64,000 nt of DNA, from positions 31,298,527-31,362,526 of the forward strand of contig NC_030384.2 in NCBI RefSeq assembly GCF_001625215.2. Reading direction: 5' to 3'. The translations under genes and the position numbers were made by a program. Under the pieces are notes generated by a model. It searched no databases and was not told the DNA's origin. It worked only from the letters and a program-made list of their open reading frames with translations. Each line of letters begins with the position of its first letter. The first letter of the stretch is position 1. The stretch is from Daucus carota subsp. sativus. Its lineage: Eukaryota; Streptophyta; Magnoliopsida; Apiales; Apiaceae. Shown here piece by piece: positions 48,889-60,139 of the stretch.

Positions 48889-50850
48889 TTGAAGATGATC
48901 AAGTGAAAAGTTGCTGGGGGTGCTAGTGTTTTCTGTTTCTCAATTTACTTTCTAAATTCAGTTGTTTTTTTTTTTGGGACGAAAAATTCAGTGTTGTTTA
49001 AACTCAGCTTCTACGTTGTAATATTTGCTATTGACACTATGGAGTGTGCTTTTTAATACGTCACCGAATGCTGTGGGAAAGTTGTATGCAAATTTCTCTC
49101 TTAACTAATCCAAATTTTTGTTTGGGAACATAATAAAAGCTTCATTGAATTTTAACTGACCAGAAAGCAGTTCGTATCGGTACGTAATTCCAACTATTGT
49201 TATGAGTTGGGTACAGTATAGTAGGGCCGAGCAAAAAATCGAAAAAAAACCTGAAAAAGCCCAAAAAAACAGATCTGAAACCGAAATTGAAAAATAAAAA
49301 ACTGAACTGATGTTATTAGTTCAGTTCCGGGTTAAAACCGAACCGAGAAAAACCGAATCTATTATTTAAATAAATAAATATAATATATATAATATACAGT
49401 ATTTGAATTTAAAAATAATATATATAATACATATTATAAGTTTATTTTTCATGTGTTGGAATAAAGTAGGTGATATTTCCTAGTGAAAGGCCGAAAAGAG
49501 TAGCCCTGGTATTTATGAAGAGTTGCCTCCGAGTTGGCATTGCACCTTCCCAGAATGGCAGGAATGTAGCCTGTGCCTTCTCTATGTTTTACTTCCATCT
49601 TAATAAGTGTAGTTCTATAGCCGCACTAATGTGGGTCAATTGAAAACTATTTTTACAATAAGTTAAGTTCATGTCGATGAAAAATGGTGCAAAAAATTTA
49701 TCAAAAAAAAAAAATGGTGCAAAAAATCTATTCTATTGAATGAGTCTTGATGTGTCCACTTTGTTTAATTTGGTTGGCTGGTTCCCATCAAGCAGCAAAG
49801 CATCATCATGTTTTAATTATGCTCTGAATATCATACAAAACTTGTTTAGACTTGTTGCTTGAGCCCCTGACAGATCTATTATGTTCATACTTGAATAATG
49901 TATAGAAGTATGTTTTATTTGCACATCAAATTACGTGCAAAAAGTCAAAGGGACATGTATTGTGGGACGGAGGGAGTATTTATTATTGTGTCTAGATTAT
50001 GCACACCAATTTGTCTCGTTTGTATATTATTTTTCATTCTTATATTTATCGATTTTGTAACCGAAACTGAGCCGATTACAACTGAACCGAGGTACAGTAT
50101 AGTAGGGCTGAGAAAAAACTTAAATAAACCACTTGACTGCCATCTTCGACCTCAATTATATTTAGAGGTTAGTTGCAGAAACATCCCACTCAAAATTTTT
50201 ACCGGCGTCTTCTATTTTCATTTTATGCATTCACGAGTCTATTATTGTGATGAAATTTTAATATTTAATATTAATATAAAATTAAAGATATAACGATGAA
50301 AAATGTGTGTTAATGACAAACGTAATAAAAACAAACATGAAAATTATCAAGAGACAGAATGAGTATAAAATTATAAGATGTATACTCCCTCTCTCGCGGT
50401 AGGCAGTACGTTCTTTATGTTATTCTAAATCAATTAGAGGTAGATTTTGTAATTAAAAATAATATACTTAGTAATTTTTTATATTTGAAACAAAATATAA
50501 GGAGGTTTTGTAAAATTCAAAAGTAGGTTTTGTCATTGTACCGCACTTGTTATCAATCCATAACTACTTTATATTTTCTGCTATATAATTATTAAATCAT
50601 CTCTAAATCTTTCTATTTTTGGCAAAATAAAAATCTTAACTTTAATCATATATAAATCAACATTTAAAGTACTAAAAAGATAATTAATGAAATAATCATT
50701 ATTGTAATTTAATATATTATATATTAATATAAATATATTTTAAAAAGTATAAATATATCATATAAATTATTAAAACAAATTTATATATTCGAAAACATCC
50801 GTACATATGTTATAAACTATTGGAATTTGGAACCCGCTTCTACAAAAGGT
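48889..50850. other. Gene-free DNA with decayed repeats
   Basis: After the DC1 3' UTR there are fragments only. TAGGGCCGAGCAAAAAATCG near 49220 resembles a hAT-MITE end. Half a Stowaway end (GGGACGGAGGGAGTA) lies at about 49964. A direct repeat, TACAGTATAGTAGGGC, occurs near 49211 and 50092. The last 500 bp are AT-rich. No gene. Confidence 0.4.
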
Positions 50851-50869
50851 GAAGTCCAGATTAAAAATG

Positions 50870-52905
50870 GGACCCTGCTGATATCTCAACTGCAGGCAGA
50901 TTAGTTCTGTTAAAATCAGTGATAGATTCAATGCCGGTATATTAATTTAGTTTGTTTCTTATCCTGGCTTCAGTTCTCATGCAATTGGAGCAAATGAGGA
51001 GAGCTTTTTTCTGGAAATATTCACAAGGTCAGGCTAAGAAAATGCATTTGTTGAAGTGGAACTTGGTATGCAAACCTTATAAAGAGGAGGGTGGCTTTGG
51101 TCTAGTGCCGTTTAAAATCAGAAATTTATCTTTACTGGCAAAATGGTTATGGCGCTGCTACTCTCAACGGAAATCTAACTGGAACTAGTTACTATCCCAG
51201 AGATATGGCATGCAATTTAATTACAATGGAAAGTCTTTCTGGTCTTAATACTTTGTCTCCGATGGTGTCTGAGTTTGTCAATCTATCTTCAAATGTCAGT
51301 ACTAATAACCTTTTGCAGAGTAGTAGCTTTAAATGGAGGGTGAGAAACGGTAATATAGTGTTTTTTGGGAAGATTATTGGATTAGAGACGAGCCACTGTC
51401 AAAGTCTTTTTCAAGTTTATATATTTTATCTTTGTGTAAGCACGAAACTATAGCTGAAGTGCGGAATAAATGGCTAGACATAAAGTATTCAGATCAGTTA
51501 TGGAGTCGTAGGTTGCTGGACAGAGAGCAGGAATAGGCTGATAGCCTAAAAAAGTTAATCCGATCATTTTCTTTCACTCAAGGTTTATATAGCTTAGAAT
51601 GCTTACCCTGCAGGTCCGTCTTCTCTACTAAGGCCTGCTGGAAGTTGCTTATTTCTGAGCCAGAAGGGCCTCATTCATCAATTTTTTGGTCCAAGCTTTG
51701 GAAAATTAAAGTTCCGCCTAAAGTTAATGTTTTTCTGTGGAAGTTACAAAGAGGCATTTTACCAACTAAAAAATTCCTGAGTATCCGAATTTCCAGTATA
51801 TCGCCTCAGTGCACCCAGGGGTGGCAATATCACACACGACCCGAACCCGACCCAACCCGCAACCCGATTTATTGATACAATACCCGAAAATCACCCGATG
51901 AACCCGAAATGACCTGAAATTAGAATTTCATTTGTATCAACTTCAATTTTAAGTTTATTTTAATTTTGAGTGGATTTAGCTTGACCCGAAATCGACCCGA
52001 TTGCTGACACGAACACGACCGTTACCCGAGCCACCCCTAAGTGTACTTGGTGCTGTAAGGATGAAGAAACAATAGTCCATCTGTTCTGAAATTGCTCTCC
52101 GGCAGCTTTCCTGTGGAATCATATTGCTCAATGGTGGGGGATTACTAATAAGATGCATAGGCTGATAAACTTCTCATTTGAAAGGTTGTTATCTCTATTT
52201 AATCAAGGTGCCATCTCAAAAATATGGGAGTTGATTATAGCTGCTGCCATCTGGACTATTTGGCTGTCCAGGAATGAATTTGTTTTCAGAATTCTAGAAT
52301 TTCCAATGAAATTATTTGCTTCCTGTTTCACAACGAGTGGAAGAGTGGGGGAAGGTCTCTAACTTAATTTCATTTGCTAATAACTCTCTGTGAAAGTAAA
52401 CCCTGTAGGCATTATTGCTCAATACGCCCATAAGAATTTCAAGGACTTTTGGAATCGGCGAATGCAAACTTTTAATATAGTTTGTGCAGTAGATGGCGCT
52501 TGGAGTAGGAGTTCAGTAGGCTACAAAGGACCGTTGGCAGGTAAAGGAGGGAGTATTAAATCAAACTCGGGCTTAAGGTGTGTATTTTCAGGCCAATAAA
52601 GGTTGCTTCATCTCTTGAGGCTGAAATTGAAGCGATTTTATTTGCTATACGTCTGCTTCAGGGCAGATTTTTATTAAATGCGCGAGTAGTTGTATGCTCT
52701 GACTCTAAAGAGGCAATTGAACAAGTTTACGCGGGTTTACCTCATCATCCTTCTATTAGTAGTACTTTTAAGGGAGTATTTAATCTGCCCTTCCATTCTT
52801 TTGCACTTCATTTTGTCCCGAGGGAACTCAATACTGATAACTGACTTGCTAGCGAAGAGAGGCCTGAGCTATAAGAGATTTGTAAGTATCTGTAATTAGT
52901 TACAA
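50870..52905 (+). mobile_element. Decayed LINE, 3' half, interrupted by a MITE
   Basis: Plus-strand LINE relic with stops and frame changes. In order: RT C-terminal region (QMRRAFFWKYSQGQ, LLKWNLVCKPYKEEGGFGL, NLSLLAKWLW at about 50990-51160); zf-RVT segment (FWSKLWKIKVPPKVNVFLWK at about 51678-51740) whose Cys block is split by the MITE at 51816-52039 and resumes CTWCCKDEETIVHLF; then RNase H (VCAVDGAWSRSSVGY, ASSLEAEIEAILFAIRLL, VVCSDSKEAIEQV, FVPRELNTDN at about 52480-52840). No poly-A tail is seen; a Stowaway lies just beyond. It belongs to a different LINE lineage from the element at 3421-5585. Confidence 0.82.
51816..52039. mobile_element. hAT MITE inside the LINE
   Basis: 224 bp with ends CAGGGGTGGC and GCCACCCCTA. 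Flanks AGTGCACC (51808-51815) and AGTGTACT (52040-52047) are an 8-bp duplication with two changes. Removing the element restores the LINE zinc-finger reading (QCT then WCCKDEE). The interior is ACCCGA-rich, like the element at 20688. Confidence 0.85.
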
Positions 52906-52953
52906 TCTCTAATCTTCCGACCCCTTTGTTGGGATACATGTTCTCTATTTATA

Positions 52954-53188
52954 CTCCCTCCGTCCCAGCAGGATGTTTACGTTCACTGTTTGTACGCATT
53001 TTGAGGTTCTTATAAAGTAAAGTTCAATAATGTTTTTTTTAATTTTTCCTTTTTTTAATAAAAGTTTAAACGTCAAACTTTTTTTCAGGATTTTTTTTAA
53101 AAATAAATATATAATGTAAATATACTTTATAGGAGTCTTAAAATGCGTGCCAAAAAATAACGTAAAGAACCTGGTGGGACGGGTGGAG
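52954..53188. mobile_element. Stowaway MITE
   Basis: 235 bp, ends CTCCCTCCGTCCC and GGGACGGGTGGAG, with TA flanks at 52952-52953 and 53189-53190. Confidence 0.85.
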
Positions 53189-53350
53189 TACTACTTATCT
53201 AATACTCGTGTGTCATTTGGACTACATGTCCTTAGGCCCATAAATGGGTTCCAGTCCAGTGGGCTGAGGCCAACAAGATTGCCATCACTTGGATGGTTGG
53301 ATGACTGGAGGTTTGGAGTCAATGGCGGCAGCTAGCAATTAATAAAGGTA

Positions 53351-54126
53351 GGGATAATTAATTCAAACGTCTTTGAACTATAGACTGTTTATTGTCTAGG
53401 TCCTTATCCTATTTTTCTCAATATTACGATCCTTAAACTTTCAAACTTTTCTGATTCGCATCCTTCCGTTAAAAATCAACTAACAGACGTTAGTCAATGC
53501 TTACGTGGCAGATAAAAAAAAAATAAAATTAAAAAATTAAAATCTGAGCTGTAATCTTCTAAAACCAATTTCAATTTAAGTTAAAAATAAAACATTCACA
53601 CTTTACAATCGCTAAGTTAGGGTTTTGATAGGGGTAGCTGCGTTGAGATCCCAAAAGCAGATGGTCTTGTCGTTGGAGCAGGTGGGAGGAAGCGATTGTC
53701 GGGGGAGTAGGCGAGATCGGAGATGCTGAGGTCATGGCCGGAGAAGTCTTGGATTATGGCTCTGGTGTGTGGGGACCACGGTTTTGTCGGCGGACGAGGT
53801 GTCGAGAAGGGCGCCGTCGTTGGAGAATTTGACGGCGGAGATGGCGCGCTTGTGAGCGGTGAGAGTGTGTGGGAGAGTGTAGGGCTTTATTGTGGGTTCC
53901 TCTGGTATTGCCATGTTTTCGTGATGTGGAGGTGGAAATCTCAGCTTAGCGATCCAGGGAGCAATACGGGAGCTTAGCGATTGTAAAGTGTAGATTACAG
54001 CTCAGAATTTATTTATTTTTTTAATTTTAGTTTTTTTATCTGCCACGTAAGCATATTGAGAAAAATATGATAGGGATCTAGACAATAAACAGCCTATAGT
54101 TCAAGGACGTTTGAATTAATTATCCC
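53351..54126. mobile_element. Pack-MULE carrying a WD40 gene fragment
   Basis: A 776-bp element with terminal inverted repeats of at least 75 bp (GGGATAATTAATTCAAACGT at the left, its inverse at the right). Flanks ATAAAGGTA (53342-53350) and ATAAAAGTA (54127-54135) are a 9-bp duplication with one change, as expected for Mutator-like elements. The arms are AT-rich; the centre (about 53625-53935) is markedly GC-richer and codes for part of a WD40 protein on the minus strand. No transposase. Confidence 0.85.
53625..53920 (-). pseudogene. Captured WD40-repeat (WDR5-like) fragment
   Basis: Minus strand, from an ATG at 53914: IKPYTLPHTLTAHKRAIS, AVKFSNDGALLDTSSADKTV; then in the next frame AIIQDFSGHDLSISDLAYSP and DNRFL; then in a third frame CSNDKTICFWDLNAATPIKT. 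This is the N-terminal tail and first WD repeats of a WDR5-type protein (COMPASS H3K4-methyltransferase subunit family), with the GH...SIS/D..FS.D.....S.DKT..W pattern. Two frameshifts break it. Which WDR5 paralogue was the donor cannot be told here. Confidence 0.72.
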
Positions 54127-54135
54127 ATAAAAGTA

Positions 54136-55325
54136 TGGCTGGTTTGTAGCCATAGAGTCGGAGGACTTTCTGTATTATCGATTGAACAGCATTCTGGAAA
54201 AGGGCTCGCTCATCATGTCCAGTAATGCTTTTGGCAAAATGCATACCAATTTAGAGGAAGAAATCTCTCCGGGAGTGTTAATAAAAAATGTTCTCTCTCA
54301 GGAAGTTCTTGGTTCGATTTAGCTCGGAACTACAGGCCTTCCTAGTACGTCGACTTCTCAGGATGATTTAGGAAGGGGCACGGGGAACACGTGTCCCCCC
54401 TAAATATTTTTTTTTATATTTTTTCATAATTTGAAATTTTGTGAAATTATAAAAGTGATCCCACAAAACTTTAAAATATATAGGTATTTTCTGAAAATGT
54501 GCTTAATGCCTGCATGCCTAAAGTTCGGATCTATAAAGTTCGAATCCTAGATCCGCCTATGTCAGGATGTACAACTCAAACTCTCAGACTCTGGAGTAAC
54601 TGTTCAGTATTCGTTTATCAGTTTTAATGGGGTAGGTTTTGTTTTGTTTTAGTATATGTAAGCTTGCAGTGGCTTCAAGGCAGTGGTTATAGTATGCTAG
54701 TGCTCTGCACTTTTGTACTACATCGTGGTTAGCCATGAAATTCAATTAATATATATCGGCTTATCAAAATAAAAATGTCATTAATATTATTACGATCTCG
54801 CGAGAACTCGAGAGGGGCATTTTCGTCGTCAGCTTATATTTAGAGAAATTTATTGGGACACCACTTAATAACAGGGCATGTGCGCCCCAGTCCACCAGCA
54901 TATATTCCCACGTGTAGATGTAGCCATGTAAGTTATGAGACCGTTTGGCCAAACTTAAAAAAAATGACTTTTGCTTAATGTAAAGAAGTCGAGTAGAAGT
55001 GAGAAGTAAATAAGTTAATAAAATGTTTGTAAAAGAAACAGATGCTGTGAGAGAGAAGCCGTCATTCTCAGCTTCTTAAAAGTGCTACTTCTTTACACAA
55101 ACGGGTCAAAAGAAGCAGAAGCCCGAAGCATAGCAGACTTCTGATTGCCAAACAGGTCCATAGTCTGATTCTCTCTCGCCCTTCAATAGCCAATACTGTC
55201 AGTTTCTACTTTGAATATAATGTCTTTCAGGCTGCAATGGAATATATAACCATTGGTAGTTGATAAAGCTGTGGAAGTGATTGCTTTTAAACATATTAAT
55301 TATTAAAAAAAATACAGAAGCTGTA
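54136..55325. other. Gene-free DNA before the second DC1 gene
   Basis: About 1.2 kb. Contains the MITE-like piece at about 54939-55158 and, near 54370-54560, a degenerate hAT-like patch (GTGTCCCCCCTA). No gene. Confidence 0.4.
54939..55158. mobile_element. MITE-like element with GACCGTTTGGC ends
   Basis: The left end GACCGTTTGGCCAAACTT and the right end GATTGCCAAACAGGTC are approximate inverse copies. Interior arms around AAGAAGT / ACTTCTT are also partly complementary. Target duplication not seen. Similar sequence starts occur at 61131 and about 62917. Confidence 0.5.
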
Positions 55326-55326
55326 T

Positions 55327-55334
55327 TATATAAA
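55327..55334 (+). promoter_or_regulatory. TATA box of the second DC1 gene
   Basis: TATATAAA, about 260 bp before the start codon. The leader probably contains an intron whose acceptor CTTGCTCTAG lies five bases before the ATG. Confidence 0.5.
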
Positions 55335-55595
55335 CCCATGGAGCGAGAGCTAGGCTTCATATGAGTCGGTTATAGGCCAGCAGCTTACAGTGCAAAAAGA
55401 GGCAACTTACATAATTCTTCCGCTACTGTCAGTTTTTTCTATCTTCGAACTTTCATTAATCTTGAAGTTTTATTATTCAATTTATATTTTAAATTGCGAA
55501 CATGACTCAGATTTTATTGATACTTATGCAAATTAATCATAGGCATTTGTTTTTCTGGATTATAACGAAGTCTGCAATTTCTTGCTCTAGGGAAG

Positions 55596-56216
55596 ATGGC
55601 GAAATCTTATGTCGTAGAGCGTGATTTTGTACACGGAAGCCACAAACACACACTACGTGATCATGTTGCTCCAGAGCCTTACAGATGTAACGGTTGTAAG
55701 ATGCCGGGGTCCAAAATATGTTTCAAGTGTGTTGATGGACTTTGCAATTTTTATCTTCACCCAGAATGCTTTGCAGCAGAGCAAATGAACACTCTCCGAC
55801 ACCCTCTCTTAGAAGATTGTGATTTCGAGTATCACGAAAGCCCACCTAAGGTTGCTGCTGGCGGACATGTTCCTTACTGCGATGCATGTGGATTAGACAT
55901 ATTAGGGTTCAGGTACCGGTGCTTCACCAAGTCTCATCTCGGCAACCCTCATGACCTGCATCCTACTTGTGCGAATCTCAGGGAAGAAATGACCTGGGAT
56001 AGTCTAAAGTTGGAACTCCTGAATAATGTGGAAACCAGGTGCTTGCATTGTGAAAACAAGTATTCTACGGACAGATACATACCTTTCAATGGTTGGAAAT
56101 GGGTCGCAAAAGATCAAAAATACTGGGGTTATCCTTCCTGCCTTTGGGGCAGGAAAGTTTGTTTTCATGTTAAATGCATGTATGAAATACAGTCTCCTGG
56201 CTACAAAAGAAAATAA
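55596..56216 (+). CDS. DC1 (cysteine/histidine-rich C1-like) domain protein 2
   Basis: Intact single coding exon of 206 residues, ATG at 55596 in good context (AAGATGGCG). Zinc-binding blocks: YRCNGCKMPGSKICFKC with FYLHPECF (residues about 29-60); YCDACGLDILGFRYRC with HDLHPTCANL (about 92-127); and RCLHCENK, then WGRKVCFHVKCMYE at the C terminus (about 148-198). The His/Cys spacing is that of plant DC1 modules, and HTLRDHV near the N terminus is the usual lead-in. The third block, a C-x2-C separated by a Trp/Tyr-rich stretch from FHVKC, parallels the last block of the protein at 47926, so the two are probably related paralogues. Function unknown. Confidence 0.85.
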   Translation: MAKSYVVERDFVHGSHKHTLRDHVAPEPYRCNGCKMPGSKICFKCVDGLCNFYLHPECFAAEQMNTLRHPLLEDCDFEYHESPPKVAAGGHVPYCDACGLDILGFRYRCFTKSHLGNPHDLHPTCANLREEMTWDSLKLELLNNVETRCLHCENKYSTDRYIPFNGWKWVAKDQKYWGYPSCLWGRKVCFHVKCMYEIQSPGYKRK

Positions 56217-56744
56217 AATATACTAAGCCTTTGTGCCGGTTTGGCAACCGCTTATAAATAATCTCGACATGTATATTTCGATTCATAAGGTGCTTACATA
56301 CTAAGATACACAGGCACTTTGTATGTTAAATTCTTGTCCTTGATTTTGTACTGGCAGGGGTTGTGGCACGGTTATTCCATATTAGTGAACTTAATTAATT
56401 ACTCCCTCCGTTCTTAAATATTTGTTTAATTTCGCTAAGCTGATGTGTAACTGGGTTTGTACCAATATCTGGCTCAAAAATAAATGTCAATTACAATGAT
56501 TGCAAGCCCAGTTGCATACTAGTACATGTTAGCTCGGAAGCGATGGTGATGGGCTGATAGGAGCTTATATAAGTGGGCCGGAATAATTTGTTATTCCGAT
56601 TATTTCGGGAGATAAGAGAGAATATATACCTAACATGTCATTTTGAGCGCGATTTTTTTTATATAGAAATAGTATAAACATTCCATATTTAATTTTATGT
56701 AGAATGTAATCTAGATTCAAACTTTTACAATGATTCGGTTCTTA
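56217..56744. other. DC1-2 3' region and AT-rich spacer
   Basis: 3' UTR, then a single Stowaway-type end (ACTCCCTCCGTTC at about 56401) without a recognised partner. No gene. Confidence 0.4.
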
Positions 56745-57129
56745 AAGCATCTCCAGCAGTATCTTTGCAAGATTCCTTAAATATATAATAAACAATTCAA
56801 ATTTTAAAAAATAGAGATCCTTTATTGATTGACAACTCCAACAATAATTTCTATATGTGTTATCTATTATTATTATAGTATTAAATTCAAATTCTTTCAC
56901 AAAAAAGATAATAAAAAAAATATGGGAAAAAGTGTCTAAAAAGTGAAAGTTGAATATTTAATCATTAAAAAATAAATGAGGAATGAGTTAGGGATTACCT
57001 ATTTATGAGGAATGAAAAGTGGATCCTAAAGTTTAAGGAATGAGTAAGGACTTGCTGGAGTGAATTTTTGTCCATATTTCTCAAAATTTTAGCTTAGGAC
57101 ATCAAATAGCTAATCTGTTGGAGATGCTT
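56745..57129. mobile_element. Tourist-type (PIF/Harbinger) MITE
   Basis: 385 bp, ends AAGCATCTCCAGCAG and CTGTTGGAGATGCTT (imperfect inverted repeats), with TTA flanking both sides (56742-56744 and 57130-57132). Confidence 0.8.
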
Positions 57130-57199
57130 TTATATGCATGAAATTAAACATATACCAATATAAAATTAACAAATTGTCATTATTAAACATTTATAAATA

Positions 57200-58000
57200 G
57201 TTGAAGATACGTGTGTCGGATCTAAATGTTTATAACCGGGGAGCATCTTGCATCTTATTGGATATTATCAAGGTTATGGTGAAGCTATCTAATGAAAGTA
57301 TATCTGATTTCATAGCTGTATATACTAACCCAAATAGTGAAACATAATCTTTCTCATATATGATTTATATCTATCCGTATCTCGCTCGAATGACGAGAAT
57401 AAAGGAGTAGAGATTATAGTCTTGAGACCATAACCATATATTGTATTATATGTATAATAGTGATATCAGACTTCATAATCCTAATAAGAATTACTATTAA
57501 GTATTACACATTACATTACAAAACTCATATCAGATAAGACGCTTTCTAGTATCTTTATTTTAGACCACTTAATTAGTCCAATATATAATTATATATATCT
57601 TTAAATTGTATGTCACATCATTATTAGATTATTAAACATAATCTGAAAATCTCTCACTTGACTACAAATTATTTCAAAAAACAGTTACAGTTTATAACCA
57701 ACAGTACACATAAAAGTGTTCATTTTCAACAAACACATTCCTTAATCAATCCGGTCCATCTCATATAAAAATATTAATTCAAAATGATTTTTGTCACATT
57801 GTTATAACTCAGTATATCCTCAATAATCACAACATTAATATATCCAATCAAATATGGATATGTACTAGAATTTACATACAATGCGATCTCAATCATCGCT
57901 ACTTCTAGTTGATCCTAAATCATAATTAAAGGATAGTAACTTATAGCAAACATAATAATGTTCTACAAACCCTCTTTTATAAATTTAACAATTATCATGT
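57200..58000 (-). mobile_element. Possible LTR-retrotransposon 3' remnant
   Basis: On the minus strand, CAAGTGAGAGATT followed by TTCAGATTATGTTTAATA near 57655-57625 resembles the polypurine tract and LTR start of copia-type elements (AAGTGGGAGATTGTT... in intact ones). Sequence to the right would then be internal and to the left LTR. No coding motif or second LTR is visible, so this is tentative. Confidence 0.3.
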
Positions 58001-58665
58001 TTATCTCCAGAGATTTTTGTTTTGATTTAGGGGAGAAATATTAGAAAAATCTTTGACATGTAACGGTCAAATTAATGAAGTATAGGGATTATGCTTTTTT
58101 ATGCATACAATATATGTTTAAAATAAAATTTTTATTCATATTTCCTTCGTATCTACGGTTCATTATTATTTTGATCTAAGAGTGTCGTGTTGGACAGGAG
58201 CTCCATATACTACATAATTATTAGTTTTCAAAGAACCCAACTCAATATAATGATTATTATAATTTTATGACAGCAAAAAGAAGTCTTCGCAGACGAGTCA
58301 CAATCTCTCTACACTGCCATGTTCCTGGAAATTTGGCTACCGGGAGGTTTCCTGACAAGAAATCTCACTGCAAACATCAATAACTATAACGAGTATACGA
58401 CAATTAAAGAATTTTCATAAATTCAACTCCTGTAAAGACAACACAAATCACTAAGTTGATTAATATTATATGAACATGTGTTGACTTGAAATTAGCGACG
58501 GTCCGGTTAATTTTGCAAAACTTGTTTTTTTTTTTTTGCTAAAAAATCATTTGTAATATGAGAAATTTGTAAAAATATTTATAATATAAAAAAATTTAAA
58601 AATATCATTTAAGTTGCATATAAAATTACAAGAATAGTTAAAACCGGTTCCTTTTAAAATTGTAA

Positions 58666-59060
58666 GAGCATCTCCAACCATGAAGACCCCTTGGCTAAAA
58701 GATGAATTGTCATGCCAAAAATAAAAAATTTTAGCCAACCACTTCAAAAGTTCACACTCCAACCATAGTGACCTGTTGTCTATAAATTTAGCAAACCTCC
58801 TATGGATGGCCAAATTTGTCGAACCTCTACAGACCTGTAAGAAATCTGTAGGGTGATTACACATCATTTATTACCATATTAAACTGATATATTCTATTTA
58901 TAACAATCTAAACATTAATAACATACTATTTTCAAATTATAGCCATCCAATATAGCCAATACCATTGAAGCACAATGTCTTACAGGTTCAACAAATTTTA
59001 CATAATGCGCTACAGATTCAATTTAGCCAACGATTATAGCCAACACCATTGGAGATGCTC
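58666..59060. mobile_element. Tourist-type (PIF/Harbinger) MITE
   Basis: 395 bp, ends GAGCATCTCCAACCATG and CCATTGGAGATGCTC, with TAA on both sides (58663-58665, 59061-59063). Confidence 0.85.
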
Positions 59061-59633
59061 TAAATGCAACAATTGAGATTGTATATGTAATTATCTCCGC
59101 TGTTTAAATATTCTTTATTTATAATAAAAAAAGATAACTAACTCATAGTATTATAAATTAGCGAAGTCCACACAATAGACCCAAATATCCATCTCTCCAA
59201 ATTTATAATTATCCAAAAATCAACCAAAACTTTTAATATTCCGATAATAATAATTAATGTTAGCAGATACTTATCCGAATTCTAAATAAGATCTTCTGTA
59301 GTAAATTTATTTAAGTCCAATATAGTTTTCCAGCATTATCGCACCTTAGCTCAAAATAGAAGAAGTCCATGATGAAGTTGAACAAATAATTTATATCAGA
59401 ATCCAAACGGCATATTAATGTTGATTTCGACAGTATATATAAATACGAAAGTTTCTGCAATCTACCTGCTTCTTAGCCCCAAGAATTGGGTGTTTCACCT
59501 AACGTGCATTCGTTATGTGACGACTTTGCTCAAGTCTCTCCGCGTTTATTTATGTAACATGTAAGTTTACTCATAAATTGAATTGACGCCCCTGTAATTT
59601 ACCAAGAAATTAGCCAACCACTCTACGAGGCTT
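59061..59633. other. AT-rich gene-free DNA
   Basis: About 570 bp between two MITEs with nothing recognisable. Confidence 0.45.
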
Positions 59634-59641
59634 TCAAGATA

Positions 59642-60023
59642 CAGGGCCGTTCCGTGGTGTATACGGGCCCTGGGCGAAATGAAAAAAATGGCCCTCAATT
59701 TTTTCTTCTTAATCCTATACGAAAACGTGAATTTAAATTACAGAAAATATGATATTTTATTAATGATAACGTAACTAATATTTAACAAAATAAGTGAAAA
59801 ACAGGCCCTTGCTTATATTAGGATCCTATTAGAAATTGATAATTGCACAAATAACACATACTAAAATTCACGACGAGACAAGTAAAAGGACACATTTATC
59901 ACAATTTTGATTTTTATATAAAATACATGAACATAAATTATTAAGATATCTGAATTTTGGGCTCCTTTGAAGGTATGAGCCCTGGGCGGTCGCCCTCTTT
60001 GCCCTCCCTCTGGACCGGGCCTG
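59642..60023. mobile_element. hAT MITE
   Basis: 382 bp, ends CAGGGCCGTTCCG and GGACCGGGCCTG (imperfect inverted repeats), with a perfect 8-bp duplication TCAAGATA (59634-59641 and 60024-60031). Confidence 0.88.
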
Positions 60024-60139
60024 TCAAGATATTAAGTGCTGTAAATGCAGGTCGTACTATTCCCTATGTCCCATTAATTTGTATAATATGTATTTTTTAG
60101 GATGGCTTATCAATGGTATACATTTCAAAAATAGTAAAC

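Noticed and set aside
54360-54560. hAT MITE with GTGTCCCCCCTA and CTAGATCCGCC ends
   Set aside because: The ends are not inverse copies and there is no 8-bp duplication.
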